Source of the DNA: Solobacterium sp. UBA3691
GTDB lineage: Bacteria; Bacillota_I; Bacilli_A; Erysipelotrichales; Erysipelotrichaceae
Assembly: GCA_002372175.1 (NCBI GenBank)
Contig: DFIS01000034.1
Coordinates: 1-15,362, forward strand
Direction of reading: 5' to 3'
Length of the DNA: 15,362 nt
The translations under genes and the position numbers were made by a program. Position 1 is the first letter of the stretch, and every line of letters starts with the position of its first letter. The notes beneath the pieces were generated by a model that saw only the letters and a list, made by a program, of their open reading frames with translations, made no database searches and was not told the DNA's origin. This document shows, piece by piece, positions 6,585-14,409 of the stretch.

Positions 6585-6601
6585 GTTCTCCTCCTGTAAG
6601 T

Positions 6602-6626
6602 AAAAAAGCGCCCTGTTCAAGGACGC
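6602..6626 (-). terminator. T-box attenuator (intrinsic terminator) of thrS
   Basis: GCGTCCT and AGGGCGC arms (one G-U pair) enclose a TGAAC loop and are followed by six Ts. The hairpin lies directly after the T-box sequence, ~20 bases before the thrS start. It should form when charged tRNA-Thr is abundant. It would also stop read-through from glpK. Confidence 0.85.
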
Positions 6627-6810
6627 TTATAAGCGCGGTACCACCTTAATTCTCATCAGATGATGAGCACCTCAAGTCTTTAACGCAGACCTGCGTGATC
6701 GATTAAGATCCGGCTCGCGGGCGGTAATCTCACAGTCTCTCACATGCCTTGCACCAACCGGCATGCTCTCTGAATCCTGACCTGCGGATCGTGTCCCGTT
6801 CTCAGCTTTC
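6602..6810 (-). ncRNA. T-box leader riboswitch of thrS, threonine specifier ACC
   Basis: The leader contains the T-box sequence AAGGTGGTACCGCG (6634-6647). Stem I features are also visible: an AGAGAG bulge followed by a GGTTGGTGCAAG distal loop (about 6745-6775), and a specifier region GATTACCG with ACC at 6723-6725, matching threonine. Hairpins follow in the linker (ACGCA-GGTC-TGCGT; CTCATC-ATCT-GATGAG) and then the antiterminator/terminator pair. Uncharged tRNA-Thr binding should stabilise the antiterminator and allow thrS transcription. The specifier sits at the same distance from a shared GAGCCGG motif as in the valS leader, supporting the assignment. Confidence 0.93.
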
Positions 6811-6816
6811 TTATAT

Positions 6817-6845
6817 GTTATAACGTATTTACTGCTGTTCGTCAA
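6817..6845 (-). promoter_or_regulatory. thrS promoter
   Basis: The minus strand has TTGACG (6840-6845) and TATAAC (6817-6822) separated by exactly 17 bases, close to the sigma-A consensus. The -35 directly abuts the glpK stop codon. Initiation near 6810 fits the T-box leader boundary. Confidence 0.8.
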
Positions 6846-8342
6846 TCACTCATCAGCGGGAAACATACGGGCTGCCGCAACAGCTGTCTGCCATCTCTGA
6901 TAATACTTGTCAGCATCTTTCTTTGCCATCAGCGGTGTATAGATCGTATCCCCTGCCGAAGGTGCGCGCAGATCGTCCATGGTCCAGTAGCCGACAGCCA
7001 GTCCGGCAAGATTTGCAGCACCGATCGCGGTCGATTCAACACTGGCAGGACGAATTACAGGATGCTGGATCAGATCTGCCTGGAACTGCATCATGTAGTT
7101 GTTTGCGGATGCGCCGCCGTCGACCTTAAGTGTATCGATCTGCTTGCCGATATCCTTTTCCATGGCTTCCAGAATATCTCTTGTCTGATATGCCAGAGAG
7201 TCCAGTGTAGCTTTCGTGATATCATCTACCGACGTGCCTCTGGTCAGACCAAACAAGGCACCGCGGCAGCGGTCATCCCAGTACGGAGCCCCAAGCCCGA
7301 CAAATGCCGGTACAAGGATCACGCTGCGGTCATTCTTCGAACGCAGGGCCATCTCTTCGGACTTCGAAGCTTTATCAAAGAAGTGCAGTTCGTCTCTGAG
7401 CCACTGGATAGCAGATCCGGCAACAAAGATCGATCCCTCCAGAGCATATGTGATCTCTCCGTTCAGACCCCAGGCAATCGTTGTGACAAGACCGCTCTCC
7501 GACTTCATCGGCTGTGTACCGGTATTGACAAGCATGAAGCATCCGGTGCCGTATGTATTCTTTACGGAACCGACATCGAAGCATCCCTGTCCGAACAGTG
7601 CGGCCTGCTGGTCACCGGCAATTCCGGCAATCGGTATCTCAGCACCGAAACCGCGGTAATCCGCTGTCTTTCCGTATACACAGGAACTGTCTCTGACTTC
7701 CGGCAGCATGCACATCGGAATGTTCATGATCCGGCAGAGCTCTTCATCCCACTTTTTCTCATAGATATTGTAGAGCAGTGTGCGGCTGGCATTCGTATAG
7801 TCCGTAATATGCACTTTCTGACCGCTCAGGTAATATACAAGCCAGGAGTCGATCGTTCCTGCCAGAAGCTTGCCCTCTTCCGCCATCTGCTGGGCACCTT
7901 CCACATGATCGAGGATCCAGCGTATCTTTGTCGCAGAGAAATAGGCATCGATCTTCAGACCGGTCTTCTCTTCAAACAGAGGAACGTAACCCTTTTCCTT
8001 CAGTTCATCGCAGATGTCTGCTGTCTGTCTTGACTGCCAGACGATCGCACGGTAGATCGGAAGTCCGGTTTCCTTGTTCCAGACGACCGTCGTCTCACGT
8101 TGGTTGGTGATCCCGATCGCGGCAATGTCCGTGGGCTGAAGATTCGCTTCCATCAGACTGGAAGCCATGACAGCCTGTACAGCCAGAAGGATCTCATTGG
8201 CATCGTGTTCTACCCATCCAGGATGCGGAAAATACTGTGAGAACTCCTTTTGCGCCATGGAAATTACATTGTGCTCATGATCAAAGATCATTGCTCTGGT
8301 ACTTGTCGTACCTTCATCAATTGCCATTACATATTTGCTCAT
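6846..8342 (-). CDS. glpK: glycerol kinase
   Basis: The 498-residue FGGY-family kinase phosphorylates glycerol to glycerol 3-phosphate with ATP. Diagnostic parts are the N-terminal phosphate-binding MAIDEGTTSTR (6-16), WQSRQTADI (102-110), IAGIAGDQQAALFGQ with catalytic Asp244, KNTYGTGCFMLVNTG (261-275), VGLGAPYWD (348-356) and KVDGGASANN (406-415). The length matches the family. At residue 230, where Bacillus-type GlpK has the histidine phosphorylated by the phosphotransferase system (YHFYG), this protein reads DYRGFG, so the site is missing. Three ATGs follow each other at 8348, 8345 and 8342; the last has the best spacing (8) from AGAGG. Its own promoter lies immediately upstream. No glpF or glpD is adjacent. 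Confidence 0.97.
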   Translation of the reverse strand: MSKYVMAIDEGTTSTRAMIFDHEHNVISMAQKEFSQYFPHPGWVEHDANEILLAVQAVMASSLMEANLQPTDIAAIGITNQRETTVVWNKETGLPIYRAIVWQSRQTADICDELKEKGYVPLFEEKTGLKIDAYFSATKIRWILDHVEGAQQMAEEGKLLAGTIDSWLVYYLSGQKVHITDYTNASRTLLYNIYEKKWDEELCRIMNIPMCMLPEVRDSSCVYGKTADYRGFGAEIPIAGIAGDQQAALFGQGCFDVGSVKNTYGTGCFMLVNTGTQPMKSESGLVTTIAWGLNGEITYALEGSIFVAGSAIQWLRDELHFFDKASKSEEMALRSKNDRSVILVPAFVGLGAPYWDDRCRGALFGLTRGTSVDDITKATLDSLAYQTRDILEAMEKDIGKQIDTLKVDGGASANNYMMQFQADLIQHPVIRPASVESTAIGAANLAGLAVGYWTMDDLRAPSAGDTIYTPLMAKKDADKYYQRWQTAVAAARMFPADE

Positions 8343-8361
8343 CATCATGTCCTCTACCCAA

Positions 8362-8390
8362 ATTATAGGCATGTACAAACACCTCTTCAA
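8362..8390 (-). promoter_or_regulatory. glpK promoter, very close to the start codon
   Basis: TTGAAG (8385-8390) and a perfect TATAAT (8362-8367) are 17 bases apart. Initiation would fall near 8355, so the AGAGGA ribosome binding site (8350-8355) would be at the very 5' end and the leader only about 7-13 bases long. No catabolite (cre) site was recognised. Confidence 0.7.
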
Positions 8391-8392
8391 GT

Positions 8393-8421
8393 AAAAACCC
8401 CCGCATATATGATGCAGGGGT
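8393..8421 (-). terminator. intrinsic terminator after ppdK and the small basic ORF
   Basis: A perfect 10-bp stem (one G-U) ACCCCTGCAT/ATGCGGGGGT encloses the loop CATAT and runs into a five-T tract. It lies 26 bases after the small-ORF stop and just before the glpK promoter, separating the two transcription units. Confidence 0.9.
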
Positions 8422-8446
8422 CTCAAGCATTGTATCGGGATGACCG

Positions 8447-8590
8447 TTACTCTTCAGTAACTGCCTTTGCTTTTTTTCGCGAAGCTTTTCTCTTCTTCCC
8501 GGCAGTGTTAGACCGGTAGTTGAGTGCAGCTTTCTGGGCAGTTGCTTTCATCGCAGCAGCTCGTCTTACGGCGGGTCTGTATGTGCTCAT
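8447..8590 (-). CDS. small Lys/Arg/Ala-rich basic protein, 47 aa, unknown
   Basis: This short gene starts at 8590, with GAGGAGG seven bases upstream, and ends with TAA at 8447-8449. The 47 residues include 14 Lys/Arg and many Ala (RRAAAMKATAQKAA, then GKKRKASRKKAKA), with only two acidic residues at the end; no membrane segment or cysteines. Such composition resembles nucleic-acid-binding tails such as histone H1-like proteins, but I do not recognise the family. It starts 21 bases after the ppdK stop and precedes the terminator, so it is almost certainly co-transcribed with ppdK, whose C-terminus carries a similar basic extension. The strong ribosome binding site is the main evidence that it is real. 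Confidence 0.65.
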   Translation of the reverse strand: MSTYRPAVRRAAAMKATAQKAALNYRSNTAGKKRKASRKKAKAVTEE

Positions 8591-8611
8591 TCACGGTCCT
8601 CCTCAGTATAA

Positions 8612-11386
8612 TTACTTCTTCTTTGCAGGTTTCTTTGCAACTTTGGCAGCCTTCTTGGCAGCAGCAGCTTCACGGTCAGTTCTGATCTTGGCCTGTGCAG
8701 CAGCAAGTCTTGCCAGAGGTACACGGTAAGGTGAGCAGGAAACGTAGTTCAGACCAACTCTGTGGAAGAATTCTACAGAAGCAGGATCGCCGCCGTGCTC
8801 GCCGCAGACACCGAGGTGCAGATCCTTACGTGTGCTGCGTCCCTTTTCGGCAGCCATCTTGATCAGCTGGCCGACACCGTCGACATCAACATGAGCGAAC
8901 GGATCACTCTCGTAGATGTGCTTGTCATAGTAATCACCCAAGAACTTACCGGCATCATCACGGGAGAAACCGAATGTCATCTGTGTCAGGTCGTTTGTAC
9001 CGAAGCTGAAGAATTCAGCTGTTTCCGCAAGCTTGTCTGCTGTCAGAGCAGCACGCGGGATCTCGATCATTGTACCGACTTTATATGTCATCTTGGAGTT
9101 AGCCTCAGCGATGACCTTGTCAGCTGTTTCCTTAACGATCTTCGCTACATAAGCAAGTTCCTTAGCCTCACCTACCAGCGGGATCATGATCTCAGGAGTA
9201 ACCTTCCAGGAAGGATGCTTCTTATTTGTAGCAAGTGCAGCCTTGACGATAGCACGAGTCTGCATTTCAGCGATCTCAGGATATGTAACATCCAGACGGC
9301 ATCCGCGGTGACCCATCATCGGGTTGAACTCATGCAGGCTTGCTGCTGCTGCCTTGACATCGTCGACAGTAATGCCGAGTGATGCAGCAACATCAACCAT
9401 CTCTTCTTCCGTCTTCGGCAGGAATTCATGCAGAGGCGGATCAAGCAGACGGACAGTAACACTTCTGCCCTTGCCCATAGCTTCGTAGATACCCTCGAAG
9501 TCTTCCTGCTGATAAGGCTCAAGCTCACCAAGGGCAACCATTCTCTGTTCTGTATTCTGAGCTACACAGAGCATACGAATAGCTTTAATTCTCTCAGCGG
9601 AGTTGAAGAACATATGTTCTGTACGAACCAGACCGATACCTTCAGCACCGAATTCAACTGCCTTGGCAGCATCCTCAGGTGTATCAGCATTTGTTCTGAC
9701 TTTCAGTGAACGGCGTGCATCTGCCCATTCCATGAACTTCTTGAAGTCACCGGAGATCTTGGCAGGACTTGTCTTGATCTCACCCTGGTATACGCAGCCT
9801 GTTGTACCATCAACAGAGATGATATCGCCTTCCTTGAATGTCTTGCCGCCGACAGTGAACTGTTTCTTCTCTTCGTTGACGGAGATATCACCTGCACCGG
9901 AGACACAGCATGCACCCATACCGCGGGCAACGACTGCAGCGTGGCTGGTCATACCGCCGCGTACGGTAACGATAGCTTCAGATACATGCATACCTTCGAT
10001 ATCTTCAGGAGAAGTCTCAAGACGGACAAGAACGACCTTCTTGCCGGCATCAGACCATGCCTTGGCATCAGCAGCTGTAAATACGACAGCACCGGAACCG
10101 GCACCGGGAGATGCAGCCAGACCCTTGGCAATGATATCACCCTGATGAGCCTTCAGATCCTTAGCATCAAATGTAGGATGCAGCAGATCATCAAGCTGTT
10201 TGGGCTCTACCATCAGCAGTGCATCATCTTCAGTGATCAGGCCTTCATGAACGAGGTCAACAGCAACCTTCAGAGCAGCAGCAGCGGTTCTCTTACCGTT
10301 ACGTGTCTGCAGCATGAACAGTTTGCCTTCCTGGATCGTGAATTCCATATCCTGCATGTCATGATAATGTGCTTCCAGTTTCTTTCTGACATCATCAAGA
10401 GCCTTATATGTTTCAGGCATCTTTTCTTCCAGTGAAGGATATTTAGCCATTCTGTCTTTCTCGGAGATACCATTGGACTTAGCCCATGCCTGGGAGCCCT
10501 TCTTGGAGATCTGCTGAGGTGTACGGACACCGGCAACAACATCTTCACCCTGAGCGTTGATCAGATATTCACCGTAGAAGTACGCATTGGCACCGGTGGA
10601 AGGGTCACGTGTGAAGCATACGCCTGTAGCACAATCATTACCCATATTACCGAAGACCATGGACTGTACGTTAACAGCTGTACCCCAGTCGGAAGGAATG
10701 TCATTCATTCGTCTGTAGTAGATAGCACGTTCGTTGTTCCAGGAACGGAAGACTGCTTCAATAGCTCTTTCCAGCTGTACATTCGGATCCTGAGGGAAAT
10801 CCTCACCCTTTTCAGCCTTATAGAAATCCTTGAACAGAGCTGTCAGCTTCTTCATATCATCAGCATCGAGATCGATATCGTCCTTAATGCCCTTTTCAGC
10901 CTTCAGTTCATCAATAATAACTTCAAATCTCTTCTTGGACAGACCCATGACAACGTCAGAGAACATCTGAACGAAACGACGGTATGAGTCATAAGCAAAA
11001 CGAGGGTTATTACTAGCTTCTGCGATCTTCTCAACTACGACATCGTTGATACCCAGATTCAGGATCGTGTCCATCATACCCGGCATGGATGCACGGGCAC
11101 CGGAACGTACAGATACGAGAAGCGGGTTTTTGGGATCGCCAAGTTTCTTACCCATCGTCTTTTCGAGCCATGTCAGGTTCTTCTTGACCTGAGCCATGAT
11201 CTCATCATTGATCTTTTCACCATCAGCATAGTACTGATTGCAGGCTTCCGTTGTGATCGTAAAGCCCATCGGTACAGGTAAACCAAGACCTGCCATTTCA
11301 GCCAGGTTAGCACCTTTACCGCCAAGCAGTTCTCTCATCGAGCCATTGCCTTCGGTGAACTTGTAGACATATTTCTTTGTCGACAT
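8612..11386 (-). CDS. ppdK: pyruvate, phosphate dikinase
   Basis: The 924-residue enzyme interconverts pyruvate + ATP + Pi and PEP + AMP + PPi, linking glycolysis/gluconeogenesis to pyrophosphate in many anaerobes. The N-terminal ATP-grasp domain includes LGGKGANLAEM (21-31), SVRSGARASMPGMMDT (92-107) and GVCFTRDPSTGA (255-266). The swivelling phosphohistidine domain has GGMTSHAAVVARGMG (His482, with regulatory-position Thr480). The PEP/pyruvate barrel has GIGLVRTEHMF (583-593), MGHRGCRL and GVCGEHGGDP with catalytic Cys861. The usual enzyme ends near RVPLARLAAAQAKI (888-901); here a Lys/Ala-rich tail of ~23 residues follows (residues 902-924), which is unusual. The start at 11386 has GAAGGAGG four bases upstream. 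It forms an operon with the small basic ORF. Confidence 0.97.
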   Translation of the reverse strand: MSTKKYVYKFTEGNGSMRELLGGKGANLAEMAGLGLPVPMGFTITTEACNQYYADGEKINDEIMAQVKKNLTWLEKTMGKKLGDPKNPLLVSVRSGARASMPGMMDTILNLGINDVVVEKIAEASNNPRFAYDSYRRFVQMFSDVVMGLSKKRFEVIIDELKAEKGIKDDIDLDADDMKKLTALFKDFYKAEKGEDFPQDPNVQLERAIEAVFRSWNNERAIYYRRMNDIPSDWGTAVNVQSMVFGNMGNDCATGVCFTRDPSTGANAYFYGEYLINAQGEDVVAGVRTPQQISKKGSQAWAKSNGISEKDRMAKYPSLEEKMPETYKALDDVRKKLEAHYHDMQDMEFTIQEGKLFMLQTRNGKRTAAAALKVAVDLVHEGLITEDDALLMVEPKQLDDLLHPTFDAKDLKAHQGDIIAKGLAASPGAGSGAVVFTAADAKAWSDAGKKVVLVRLETSPEDIEGMHVSEAIVTVRGGMTSHAAVVARGMGACCVSGAGDISVNEEKKQFTVGGKTFKEGDIISVDGTTGCVYQGEIKTSPAKISGDFKKFMEWADARRSLKVRTNADTPEDAAKAVEFGAEGIGLVRTEHMFFNSAERIKAIRMLCVAQNTEQRMVALGELEPYQQEDFEGIYEAMGKGRSVTVRLLDPPLHEFLPKTEEEMVDVAASLGITVDDVKAAAASLHEFNPMMGHRGCRLDVTYPEIAEMQTRAIVKAALATNKKHPSWKVTPEIMIPLVGEAKELAYVAKIVKETADKVIAEANSKMTYKVGTMIEIPRAALTADKLAETAEFFSFGTNDLTQMTFGFSRDDAGKFLGDYYDKHIYESDPFAHVDVDGVGQLIKMAAEKGRSTRKDLHLGVCGEHGGDPASVEFFHRVGLNYVSCSPYRVPLARLAAAQAKIRTDREAAAAKKAAKVAKKPAKKK

Positions 11387-11412
11387 ATTGCCTCCTTCTT
11401 TTAGACAATTTG

Positions 11413-11441
11413 ATTATAAACTAGGCAATTTCACAAGACAA
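11413..11441 (-). promoter_or_regulatory. ppdK promoter
   Basis: TTGTCT (11436-11441) and TATAAT (11413-11418) are 17 bases apart on the minus strand. Initiation near 11406 leaves a leader of about 20 bases. A palindrome overlaps the -35. A weaker alternative (TTGACT near the valS terminator followed by TATAAG) lies further upstream with too short a spacer. Confidence 0.75.
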
Positions 11442-11454
11442 GATAAGTTGTCTT
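11435..11454. promoter_or_regulatory. palindrome overlapping the ppdK -35, possible operator
   Basis: AAGACAA and TTGTCTT are perfect 7-bp inverted repeats separated by six bases. The site covers the whole -35 hexamer of ppdK, a position typical of repressor operators. The binding protein is unknown. It lacks a U-run or a GC-rich stem and so does not look like a terminator. Confidence 0.5.
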
Positions 11455-11504
11455 ATTACCTATAACAAATATCACAAAACTTATATATGAATTCGTTATA
11501 AGTC

Positions 11505-11532
11505 AAAAGGAGTGCACTTCCGTACACTCCTT
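11505..11532 (-). terminator. valS terminator
   Basis: An 11-bp stem (AAGGAGTGTAC/GTGCACTCCTT, one G-U) with a GGAA loop runs into TTTT, 6 bases after the valS stop. It separates valS from ppdK. Confidence 0.87.
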
Positions 11533-11538
11533 GCATGA

Positions 11539-14151
11539 TTATTTGCGCAGGAAAGCAAGTCTTTCCGTAACAGCTGAGAGCTGCTTCTCATAATCGGTCA
11601 GCTTGCGTTTCTCCTCTTCGATCTTGAAAGCCGGTGCCTTCTTCATGAAGCCTTCATTGCCAAGGATACCGTGACTTCTTCTGATCTCTCCGTTCAGACG
11701 CTTCTCCTCTGCTTCCAGCTTGGCAATCTCTGCCTCCTTGTCCAGCAGTTCGCCAGCCGGGATCAGAATCGTACCGGAATATACCGTCTCGACCGCAAGA
11801 TCCCCTTCCAGATCCTTCTGCCAGTTGGCTTTCGCCATTCTCTCAAGCATCTTTGCCTGTTCCGCATCCAGATCAACACTGTTGCCGTCAAGGTCACGGA
11901 TGCTCAGGGTGATTGGTGTACTCGGTTTCAGGTGGTTGGTCACTTTCAGCTCTCTGACCTTGGAGATCACCGAGATCAGTCTGTCCATGGCCAGTGTATC
12001 GATCTCTCTGATCGTATTGACCCCTGTCGGCCAGGACGCAAGGCAGATCGTCTCCTCATGACCGGGCAGTTTCTGGTAGATCTCTTCCGTCACAAACGGA
12101 ATAAACGGATGCAGGAGCTTGACGATATTCAGCAGTGCAGTATACAGGGCTGCCTGAGCTGCCTTTCTGACCTTGGCATCATCACTGTTCAGGCTTGCCT
12201 TGGAGAGTTCCACATACCAGCTGCAGAAGTCATCCCAGACAAATGAATACAGTTCATTGCCGACTAAGGCAAACTCGTATTTCTCCATATTCTCCGTGAT
12301 GTGACCGATGACCGTATTCAGTTTATTCAGGAACCAGAGATCAGTCTCCGAGAGATCCTCCCAGCAGATCGCCTCCGGATCAAAATCATCATCCAGATTC
12401 AGCAGCACGAATCTGCTCGCATTCCAGAGTTTGTTGACAAAGTTCCAGGAAGCCTCGACCTTCTCCGGAATATACCGCATATCCTGTCCCGGTGTGCTGT
12501 TTGTTGTCAGGAAGAAGCGCAGTGCATCAACACCGTAGTCCTCAATGACCTGCATCGGGTCAATGCCGTTGCCGAGGGATTTGGACATCTTACGGCCCTG
12601 GGCATCACGGATCAGACCGTGGATCAGAACATCTTTAAACGGCCTGTTCTTCGTAAAGTGACGGGCCTGGAAAGCCATTCTGGCAACCCAGAAGAAGATG
12701 ATGTCATAGCCTGTGACCATCGTGCTTGTCGGATAGTACCGGTCAAGATCTTCGGTCTCCTCCGGCCAGCCGAGTGTCGCAAACGGCCAGAGCGCACTCG
12801 AGAACCAGGTATCCAGGACATCCTCATCCTGGTTCCAGTTTTCGATATCGGCAGGTGCTTCCTCACCTACATATACCTCCCCTGTCTCCTTGTGATACCA
12901 GGCAGGAATGCGGTGACCCCACCACAGCTGACGGGAGATGCACCAGTCATCGATATTCTCCAGCCACTGCTCGAATGTACGCTCGAATCTTTCGGGATAG
13001 AAACGGATATGCTGTTCAGGATCCTTCTGGTTGTTCAGAACATCCTCAGCCAGCGGCTTCATGCGGACAAACCACTGTTCGGAAAGATACGGTTCCACGA
13101 TGCAGTGTGTACGTTCACTGTGAGCTACCTCATGTTCGATATCCTCGATCTTGACGAGGTTTCCGGCGGCTTCAATATCAGCAGTTACGGCATCACGGCA
13201 GACATATCTGTCCATGCCCTCGTATTTGCCTGCCAGTGCATTCATCGTTCCATCCGGGTTCATGCATATAGGCATCTCGAGGTTATGACGCAGAGCGATC
13301 GCATAGTCGTTGGGATCGTGAGCAGGTGTACACTTCATGGCACCGGTACCGAACTCCATGTCGATATAATCATCCGTGATGATCGGCAGCAGAGCGCCGT
13401 TTGCCGGGTTCACCGCATGCTTGCCTACAAGGTGCTTATATCTTTCATCCTCGGGATGAACAACGAGGCAGACATCACCGAACATCGTCTCCGGACGTGT
13501 TGTCGCAACCGTAAAGATATCATCTGTCTCTGCTACCTTGTAATTAAAGTAATACATCTTGCCGGGAATAGCCTGATGATAGACCTCAATGTTGCTGAGG
13601 GCTGTACGGGCTTCCGGATCCCAGTTAATGATCCTCTTGCCGCGGTAGATCAGACCTTCTCTGTACAACGTAATAAAGACATGTTTGACAGCTTCGTTAA
13701 AGCCTTCATCCATCGTAAATCTCTCACGTGAATAATCCAGGCTGTTGCCGAGCTTTGCCCACTGCTTGCGGATCGTTGCGGCATACTCCTCTTTCCACTG
13801 CCAGGCTCTTTCCAGGAACTTCTCCCGGCCGATATCATAGCGGGAGATGCCTTCTTCCTTCAGACGTGCATCAACTCTTGCCTGTGTCGCAATGCCGGCA
13901 TGGTCCATACCCGGCAGATACAGCATGTCATATCCCTGCATGCGCTTATAGCGGGAAATGATATCCTGCAGGGAATTATCCCAGGCATGTCCGATATGCA
14001 GAATACCGGTAACATTCGGCGGCGGGATCACGATCGTAAACGGATCCTTGGACTTATCTCCTGCCGTAAAGTATCCGGCTTTTACCCATTGATCGTACCG
14101 TCCTTCTTCTACCTTATGATGATCATATTTAGTTTCTAGATTTTCAGCCAT
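11539..14151 (-). CDS. valS: valine--tRNA ligase (ValRS)
   Basis: The 870-residue class I synthetase charges tRNA-Val with valine in the cytoplasm. The HIGH motif is at residues 52-55 (LHIGHAWDNS), preceded by IPPPNVTG. The CP1 editing domain includes VATTRPETMFGD (215-226) and GTGAMKCTPAHDPNDY (268-283). The KMSKS motif is at 521-525 in GRKMSKSLGNG. Tryptophan-rich DDWCISRQLWWGHRIPAW (401-418) and VLDTWFSSALWPF (445-457) are typical of ValRS. The last ~70 residues form the charged coiled coil that contacts tRNA. The length matches the family. The start at 14151 has GAGGAGG five bases upstream. Expression is controlled by the T-box leader, and the gene ends at its own terminator. Confidence 0.98.
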   Translation of the reverse strand: MAENLETKYDHHKVEEGRYDQWVKAGYFTAGDKSKDPFTIVIPPPNVTGILHIGHAWDNSLQDIISRYKRMQGYDMLYLPGMDHAGIATQARVDARLKEEGISRYDIGREKFLERAWQWKEEYAATIRKQWAKLGNSLDYSRERFTMDEGFNEAVKHVFITLYREGLIYRGKRIINWDPEARTALSNIEVYHQAIPGKMYYFNYKVAETDDIFTVATTRPETMFGDVCLVVHPEDERYKHLVGKHAVNPANGALLPIITDDYIDMEFGTGAMKCTPAHDPNDYAIALRHNLEMPICMNPDGTMNALAGKYEGMDRYVCRDAVTADIEAAGNLVKIEDIEHEVAHSERTHCIVEPYLSEQWFVRMKPLAEDVLNNQKDPEQHIRFYPERFERTFEQWLENIDDWCISRQLWWGHRIPAWYHKETGEVYVGEEAPADIENWNQDEDVLDTWFSSALWPFATLGWPEETEDLDRYYPTSTMVTGYDIIFFWVARMAFQARHFTKNRPFKDVLIHGLIRDAQGRKMSKSLGNGIDPMQVIEDYGVDALRFFLTTNSTPGQDMRYIPEKVEASWNFVNKLWNASRFVLLNLDDDFDPEAICWEDLSETDLWFLNKLNTVIGHITENMEKYEFALVGNELYSFVWDDFCSWYVELSKASLNSDDAKVRKAAQAALYTALLNIVKLLHPFIPFVTEEIYQKLPGHEETICLASWPTGVNTIREIDTLAMDRLISVISKVRELKVTNHLKPSTPITLSIRDLDGNSVDLDAEQAKMLERMAKANWQKDLEGDLAVETVYSGTILIPAGELLDKEAEIAKLEAEEKRLNGEIRRSHGILGNEGFMKKAPAFKIEEEKRKLTDYEKQLSAVTERLAFLRK

Positions 14152-14163
14152 ACTGTCCTCCTC

Positions 14164-14193
14164 AAAAAATAAAAGCGTCCCTCCGAAGGACGC
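14164..14193 (-). terminator. T-box attenuator of valS
   Basis: The arms GCGTCC and GGACGC (14175-14193), with a TTCGGAG loop, are followed by TTTTATTTTTT directly before the valS ribosome binding site. The 5' arm and the first loop base, GCGTCCTT, are identical to those in the thrS attenuator. Confidence 0.85.
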
Positions 14194-14373
14194 TGAACAT
14201 GCGTGGTACCACCTTACTTGCTTCTCAAATGCGTAACGAGCATATACGGGTCAACTTACTGATATTCAGAAGACCGGCTCCCGGACGACTTCATTTCATC
14301 TGCCTGCCCCGTTTCCACCATCCCGGGTTCTCTGTCAGTGCATACCGAAATTACTGCTTCCGTTCACAGCCGT
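14164..14373 (-). ncRNA. T-box leader riboswitch of valS, valine specifier GTC
   Basis: The T-box sequence AAGGTGGTACCACG is at 14202-14215. Stem I shows an ACAGAGAA bulge and a GGGATGGTGGAAAC distal loop (around 14305-14335). The specifier region GAAGTCG has the valine codon GTC at 14287-14289, six bases before a GAGCCGG motif, as in the thrS leader. Uncharged tRNA-Val should bind and favour antitermination. Confidence 0.92.
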
Positions 14374-14379
14374 ATAGGT

Positions 14380-14409
14380 ATTATAACCGTATTCACGTGA
14401 ATTAATCAA
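14380..14409 (-). promoter_or_regulatory. valS promoter
   Basis: TTGATT (14404-14409) and TATAAT (14380-14385) are 18 bases apart. The -35 overlaps the stop codon of the upstream membrane-protein gene. The spacer contains a perfect 12-bp palindrome ATTCACGTGAAT (14391-14402). Confidence 0.75.

Noticed and set aside
5718..6599. 293-codon open frame on the plus strand opposite thrS
   Set aside because: It is antisense to a clearly conserved gene and lacks recognisable motifs.
6585..6620. Upstream extension of thrS
   Set aside because: It would run through the T-box terminator and the ribosome binding site.
7062..8033. 323-codon open frame on the plus strand opposite glpK
   Set aside because: It is a shadow of glpK codons, with no domain signature or initiation signal.
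8447..8593. GTG start three bases before the small basic ORF's ATG
   Set aside because: It lies out of frame with the basic peptide (GTG begins at 8594) and a shorter ribosome-site spacing makes the ATG at 8590 preferable.
12301..13731. 476-codon open frame on the plus strand opposite valS
   Set aside because: It is fully antisense to a confidently identified ValRS; the translation shows no recognisable motif and has no good ribosome binding site.
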